From assembly GCA_009693575.1 (NCBI GenBank), contig SHWZ01000023.1, positions 1 through 39,102 of the forward strand: 39,102 nucleotides of DNA, in the 5' to 3' direction. A program made the position numbers and the translations under genes. Shown in pieces: positions 35,795 through 39,102 of the stretch. The stretch is from Flavobacteriaceae bacterium. Lineage in GTDB: Bacteria; Bacteroidota; Bacteroidia; UKL13-3. Below the pieces are notes generated by a model. It was not told where the DNA came from and made no database searches. It worked only from the letters and a program-made list of their open reading frames with translations. Position 1 is the first letter of the stretch. Each line of letters opens with the position of its first letter.

Positions 35795-37471
35795 ATGAAA
35801 AGATTTACACTTGCTGCCATTATTAGCCTATCAGCCATAGCGACCAAAGCCCAACAATGGGGGGACTACACCTTGTATGCCACCATGAATGGCACAACAG
35901 CCAACTTGCTCGACACCAATGGAACTATTTTCAAAACTTGGAACTTGACTGGTAAAACTGGTTACAGCACTTATTTGGCTCCTGGTGGAACATTGGTGAG
36001 GACTGTTTCTAAAACCGGAAATTCGTTTAATGGTGGACCCATCTGTGGGCAGGTGCAAAAGGTAGACTGGAGTGGAAACATTGTGTGGGATTTTGTGTAT
36101 AGTACGAACGAATACTGCACCCACCACGATATATGTCCAATGTCTAACGGTAACGTGTTGCTGATAGCCTACGAACGCAGGTCACCTGCTGAAGCTACCC
36201 AAGCTGGTGGTACGAAAGCTATTGAACTTTGGCCTGATAAAATTGTGGAGATTCAGCCTACCGGAACTACCACTGGAAAAGTGGTGTGGGAATGGAAAGC
36301 ATGGGATCATTTATGTCAAAATATAGATCCCACCAAAGACAATTATGTAACAAGTATATCAGACCATCCCGAACTATTAAATATCAATTACAAAAACCAA
36401 AAGGACTGGCTGCACATGAATGGCGTGGATTATAATCCAATAAAAGACCAGATAGTTTGGAGCTCCCACAATACGAACGAATGGTATGTGATTGACCATA
36501 GCACCAACACGACAGAAGCTGCTACCCATAGCGGGGGCAACTCTGGAAAAGGTGGTGATATATTATATCGTTGGGGGAATCCAGCGGCTTATAGTGCCGG
36601 TGGCAATGCTATACTGAATGTGACCCACGACGCACACTGGATACCTGAAGGTTGCCCCAATGCAGGCTATTTGGTAGGCTTCAATAATAAAGGTGTGTCG
36701 GCTAGCAAATCGTCGGTGGATCAAGTGGACCCACCCGACAGCAGCTACTGGTATAAATATACAGCTGGTAGTGCATTTACTCCAACAGGCTACGACCTTC
36801 GCCATGCCTGCAATGGATACACCAGCAATATGGGAAATAGCCAGCAACTACCTAATGGAAATATGCTGGTTTGCATTGCCCTTAGTGGAAGTATTTACGA
36901 AGATGACCCCAGCGGCATCACCATTTGGAGTAAAACGATTACAGGTATGGTGCCTCAGGCATTCCGTTATTCAAAATGTTATGCTGACAACGCCGCACCA
37001 GCTACACCAACAATAGTAGGCAACAGCACCGAACTGTGCAGTAGCACCGCAACCACTTATCAATGGTATGTGAATGGTGAAAAGATTTCAGGGGCTACTT
37101 CGCCGACATATACTCCCACCCAATCGGGCAACTACCTCGTGCGAACTACCGATGCCAACGGCTGTGTGTTTGTATATTCAACTGCGACCAAGTTCACGGT
37201 AAGTGGCAATATAGGATTGGCCAAACCAGCGAATTTATCGGCTATCACTATTTATCCAAACCCAAGCACAGGCATGGTGAATATTGATTTCAACGGACAA
37301 CTAATGACTACTATTTTATTTGAAGTTTTTGAGGCTTCGGGCAGAAAGATTGCAACAGGTAAAAACACCAATCAAGTAGATTTATCGACTACCGAAAACG
37401 GAATTTATTATCTCGTTATCTCAGCCGACAATGCAGCTTCCATCACTAAAAAAATAAGTGTCATTAAATAA
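35795..37471 (+). CDS. Arylsulfotransferase-like T9SS protein
   Basis: A 558-residue secreted protein with a signal peptide (1-19, SAIATKAQ). Residues 25-400 match the arylsulfotransferase (ASST) propeller family: strands with GTLVRTVSK, HHDICPMSNGNVLL (H110, H111), WLHMNGVDYNP (H207), IVWSSHNTNEWYVIDH (H225, H235) and VTHDAHWIP (H278, H281). ASST enzymes move sulfate between phenols through a histidine; which histidine serves here I cannot say. An Ig-like unit (about 405-480) precedes a T9SS sorting domain (IYPNPSTGMVNIDF) ending KKISVIK. First gene of a three-gene plus-strand operon. Confidence 0.85.
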   Translation: MKRFTLAAIISLSAIATKAQQWGDYTLYATMNGTTANLLDTNGTIFKTWNLTGKTGYSTYLAPGGTLVRTVSKTGNSFNGGPICGQVQKVDWSGNIVWDFVYSTNEYCTHHDICPMSNGNVLLIAYERRSPAEATQAGGTKAIELWPDKIVEIQPTGTTTGKVVWEWKAWDHLCQNIDPTKDNYVTSISDHPELLNINYKNQKDWLHMNGVDYNPIKDQIVWSSHNTNEWYVIDHSTNTTEAATHSGGNSGKGGDILYRWGNPAAYSAGGNAILNVTHDAHWIPEGCPNAGYLVGFNNKGVSASKSSVDQVDPPDSSYWYKYTAGSAFTPTGYDLRHACNGYTSNMGNSQQLPNGNMLVCIALSGSIYEDDPSGITIWSKTITGMVPQAFRYSKCYADNAAPATPTIVGNSTELCSSTATTYQWYVNGEKISGATSPTYTPTQSGNYLVRTTDANGCVFVYSTATKFTVSGNIGLAKPANLSAITIYPNPSTGMVNIDFNGQLMTTILFEVFEASGRKIATGKNTNQVDLSTTENGIYYLVISADNAASITKKISVIK

Positions 37472-37472
37472 T

Positions 37473-38477
37473 ATGAACAAACTTGCATTCGTAACAGTAG
37501 CTATCTGCCTCGCAAATATTGCCGTAGCCAAAAAAGTAAAATTTTCGGTGGACATGACAGGGCAAACTATAATGAATACTGGCATTCATGTTACCGGTGA
37601 TTTTCAAGTTGCGGCTGGCTTTGCTGGCGATTGGGACCCTGCGGCTACATCCATGACAAAAGAAACTTCCGACACCAATATCTATACAGTGGTGGTGGAT
37701 ATTCCTGCGTTCAAAAAATATGAATACCGTTTTGTGAATGGTGACCAGAGTTATGAGGTGGAAATCATTCCTGAGCCTAGCAGGGTTGGCTACGACTTCA
37801 ACGACAACCGTTGGCTGTATGTGGATTCGTTGCGAAATGATACGGGCTTTGTGGGTGCCATCCGCTTTGGTGAAAATGCCCCTGCCGGACTAAGGCTCAT
37901 CCGATTCAAAGTGGACATGCGAAAGAATATGCCTGTTGATTCAAAAGGGATGCACGTGGTGGGAGGATTTCAAGGAAATAATCCAGCCGAAACTAGGCTA
38001 TATTCTTTTGGTAACGAACTGTACGAAATTATCCAGTATGTGAGTAAAGGGGCTGTCAATTTTAAGTATGTAAATGGCAACTCGGCAGCTGGCTATGAAT
38101 CAGTACCCACAGCTTGCAACGTGGCAGGCAACCGTGAAGTGATTGTGAGTTCGGACACGGTGCTTGATGTGGTTTGTTTCGCCTCCTGTGGTTCTTGTTT
38201 TGGGGTTGGGATACAGCCCTTCTACTTCACTCAGGGAGACATACAATTTGTTGAAATTTATCCGAATCCATTCACTGATAAAACCACAGTTTCATTCGGT
38301 GGAAAGCTACCCGAACAACTTCGTATTTTGGATGTGATGGGCAAAGAAATATACATTCAAAAAAATATAAAGCAAAACCAATTCCCCTTGGATATGTCAT
38401 CGTTGGAAAAGGGCATTTACCTGTTGGAGGCAATAAATGGAAATGCTAGGGAGGTGACCAAGTTGGTAAAAGAATGA
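37473..38477 (+). CDS. T9SS protein with two starch-binding-like beta domains
   Basis: A 334-residue secreted protein; the start is the ATG at 37473 (MNKLAFVTVAICLANIAVA, signal peptide), one base after the previous stop. Two copies of a beta domain: KVKFSVDMTGQ...GIHVTGDFQ...YEYRFVNGDQSYE (about 20-125) and LIRFKVDMRKNM...GMHVVGGFQ...FKYVNGNSA (about 143-235), the pattern of Bacteroidota CBM-like domains with a glycan-binding look. Four cysteines at about 210-240 may form disulfides. The last 75 residues are a T9SS sorting domain (IYPNPFTDKTTV) ending TKLVKE. Confidence 0.82.
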   Translation: MNKLAFVTVAICLANIAVAKKVKFSVDMTGQTIMNTGIHVTGDFQVAAGFAGDWDPAATSMTKETSDTNIYTVVVDIPAFKKYEYRFVNGDQSYEVEIIPEPSRVGYDFNDNRWLYVDSLRNDTGFVGAIRFGENAPAGLRLIRFKVDMRKNMPVDSKGMHVVGGFQGNNPAETRLYSFGNELYEIIQYVSKGAVNFKYVNGNSAAGYESVPTACNVAGNREVIVSSDTVLDVVCFASCGSCFGVGIQPFYFTQGDIQFVEIYPNPFTDKTTVSFGGKLPEQLRILDVMGKEIYIQKNIKQNQFPLDMSSLEKGIYLLEAINGNAREVTKLVKE

Positions 38478-39102
38478 AATTGTTCACCTCATTGCGAGGG
38501 CTTAAGAAGATGTTGAAGCATCAAGAAGCAACTGAAGCCCGAAGCAATCTGATTGTTTTGACCGTCATTCTTACTATCTTTTTTGTCACACAATCAAAGG
38601 CTCAAAATTTCTATAACAAAGACAGCATCCAAACCATCGAACTGCAGTTTTCCGAAGCCGACTGGGATACTAAACTTGACACCGCCAAACTGGGAAGAGA
38701 AGGAGTGTTGATGGCTGCATGGATTAGGATAAACGGTGTGCAACTGGACAGCGTTGCAGTGAAATACAAAGGTAATAGTTCGTTTGACAGGAGCTACAAA
38801 AAGAACCCCTTGAATATTGACCTTGACACGTACAAGAATCAAAACTTTCAAGGCTTATCATCCATCAAACTGAGCAATTGCTATGCTGACCCAAGCATGA
38901 TTCGCGAAGTGTTGGCCTACGATATTTTGGCCAATTACATGGATTGCCCACGAGCCAATTTTGCCAAAGTATATATCAATGGCAACTACATTGGACTATA
39001 CTCCAATACCGAAAGCATCAACAAAAAATTCTGTGCAGAACATTTCAATTCGTCTGGCAACACGTTTGTGAAATGCAACCCAATAGTGAAGCCCGGGCCG
39101 AA
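38474..39102 (+). CDS. CotH kinase family protein (partial, 3' end beyond window)
   Basis: 209 residues are visible; the gene runs off the window. Its ATG overlaps the previous stop (ATGA), so it is translationally coupled. A long N-region precedes a signal segment (NLIVLTVILTIFFVTQSKAQ). Family signs: the opening IQTIELQFSEADWD, VKYKGNSSFD, IKLSNCYADPSMIREVLAYD and VYINGNYIGLYSNTE. CotH proteins are kinases that phosphorylate secreted proteins in spore formers and pathogens; Bacteroidota relatives are exported and mostly uncharacterised. The catalytic core residues lie largely beyond the window end. Confidence 0.83.
   Translation, partial: MKLFTSLRGLKKMLKHQEATEARSNLIVLTVILTIFFVTQSKAQNFYNKDSIQTIELQFSEADWDTKLDTAKLGREGVLMAAWIRINGVQLDSVAVKYKGNSSFDRSYKKNPLNIDLDTYKNQNFQGLSSIKLSNCYADPSMIREVLAYDILANYMDCPRANFAKVYINGNYIGLYSNTESINKKFCAEHFNSSGNTFVKCNPIVKPGP

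Overview
This window looks like chromosomal DNA from a member of the Bacteroidota. The evidence is of four kinds. Several secreted proteins end in type IX secretion (T9SS) sorting domains, and a T9SS component of the PorZ type is present. Housekeeping genes start after A-rich leaders with no Shine-Dalgarno sequence. Several promoters fit the Bacteroidota consensus (TTTG, about 20 bases, TAnnTTTG). Families typical of the phylum occur, including an S46 dipeptidyl-peptidase, an alpha/beta-fused E1 dehydrogenase and an ECF sigma/membrane-barrel pair. I cannot name a genus. A Chitinophagia- or Sphingobacteriia-like lineage is a guess.

Layout: 1-640 is the 3' end of an rRNA operon (23S end, 5S, terminator). 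690-2534 has a small membrane protein and an M61 peptidase, which converge on prs (2538-3506); prs is transcribed behind a tRNA-Gln. 3.6-10.6 kb is a run of minus-strand genes: pabA/trpG-type amidotransferase, a lipoprotein, two small unknowns, an S46 peptidase, a lycopene cyclase and a GT4 glycosyltransferase. 10.7-15.99 kb is the translation block: tRNA-Thr(TGT), tRNA-Tyr, tRNA-Gly, tRNA-Thr(GGT), tuf, tRNA-Trp, secE, nusG, rplK, rplA, rplJ, rplL, ended by a strong terminator. rpoB and rpoC, which normally follow rplL, are not there. A degenerate second copy of tRNA-Trp lies just upstream of the real one.

16-26.4 kb: a T9SS cargo protein with a CxxCH motif; then two gene remnants pointing away from each other (the C-terminal parts of a DnaE-type polymerase and of a LexA-like repressor), meeting within a few bases, as a deletion through a divergent mutagenesis cassette would leave; an M16 peptidase; and an ECF-sigma operon (sigma factor, membrane protein with a barrel-like domain, T9SS cargo, class A beta-lactamase-like gene broken by a stop and a frameshift).

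26.5-39.1 kb: a fused E1 alpha/beta dehydrogenase; porZ followed by kdsD (arabinose-5-phosphate isomerase), both linked to surface LPS; mfd; and a plus-strand operon of an arylsulfotransferase-like T9SS protein, a T9SS protein with two repeated beta domains, and a CotH-family protein cut by the window end.

Short palindromic repeats occur between genes and, unusually, inside open reading frames: three in mfd, and three palindromic elements in the sigma-linked barrel protein (two of them carried by a tandem repeat). All are in frame and translated.
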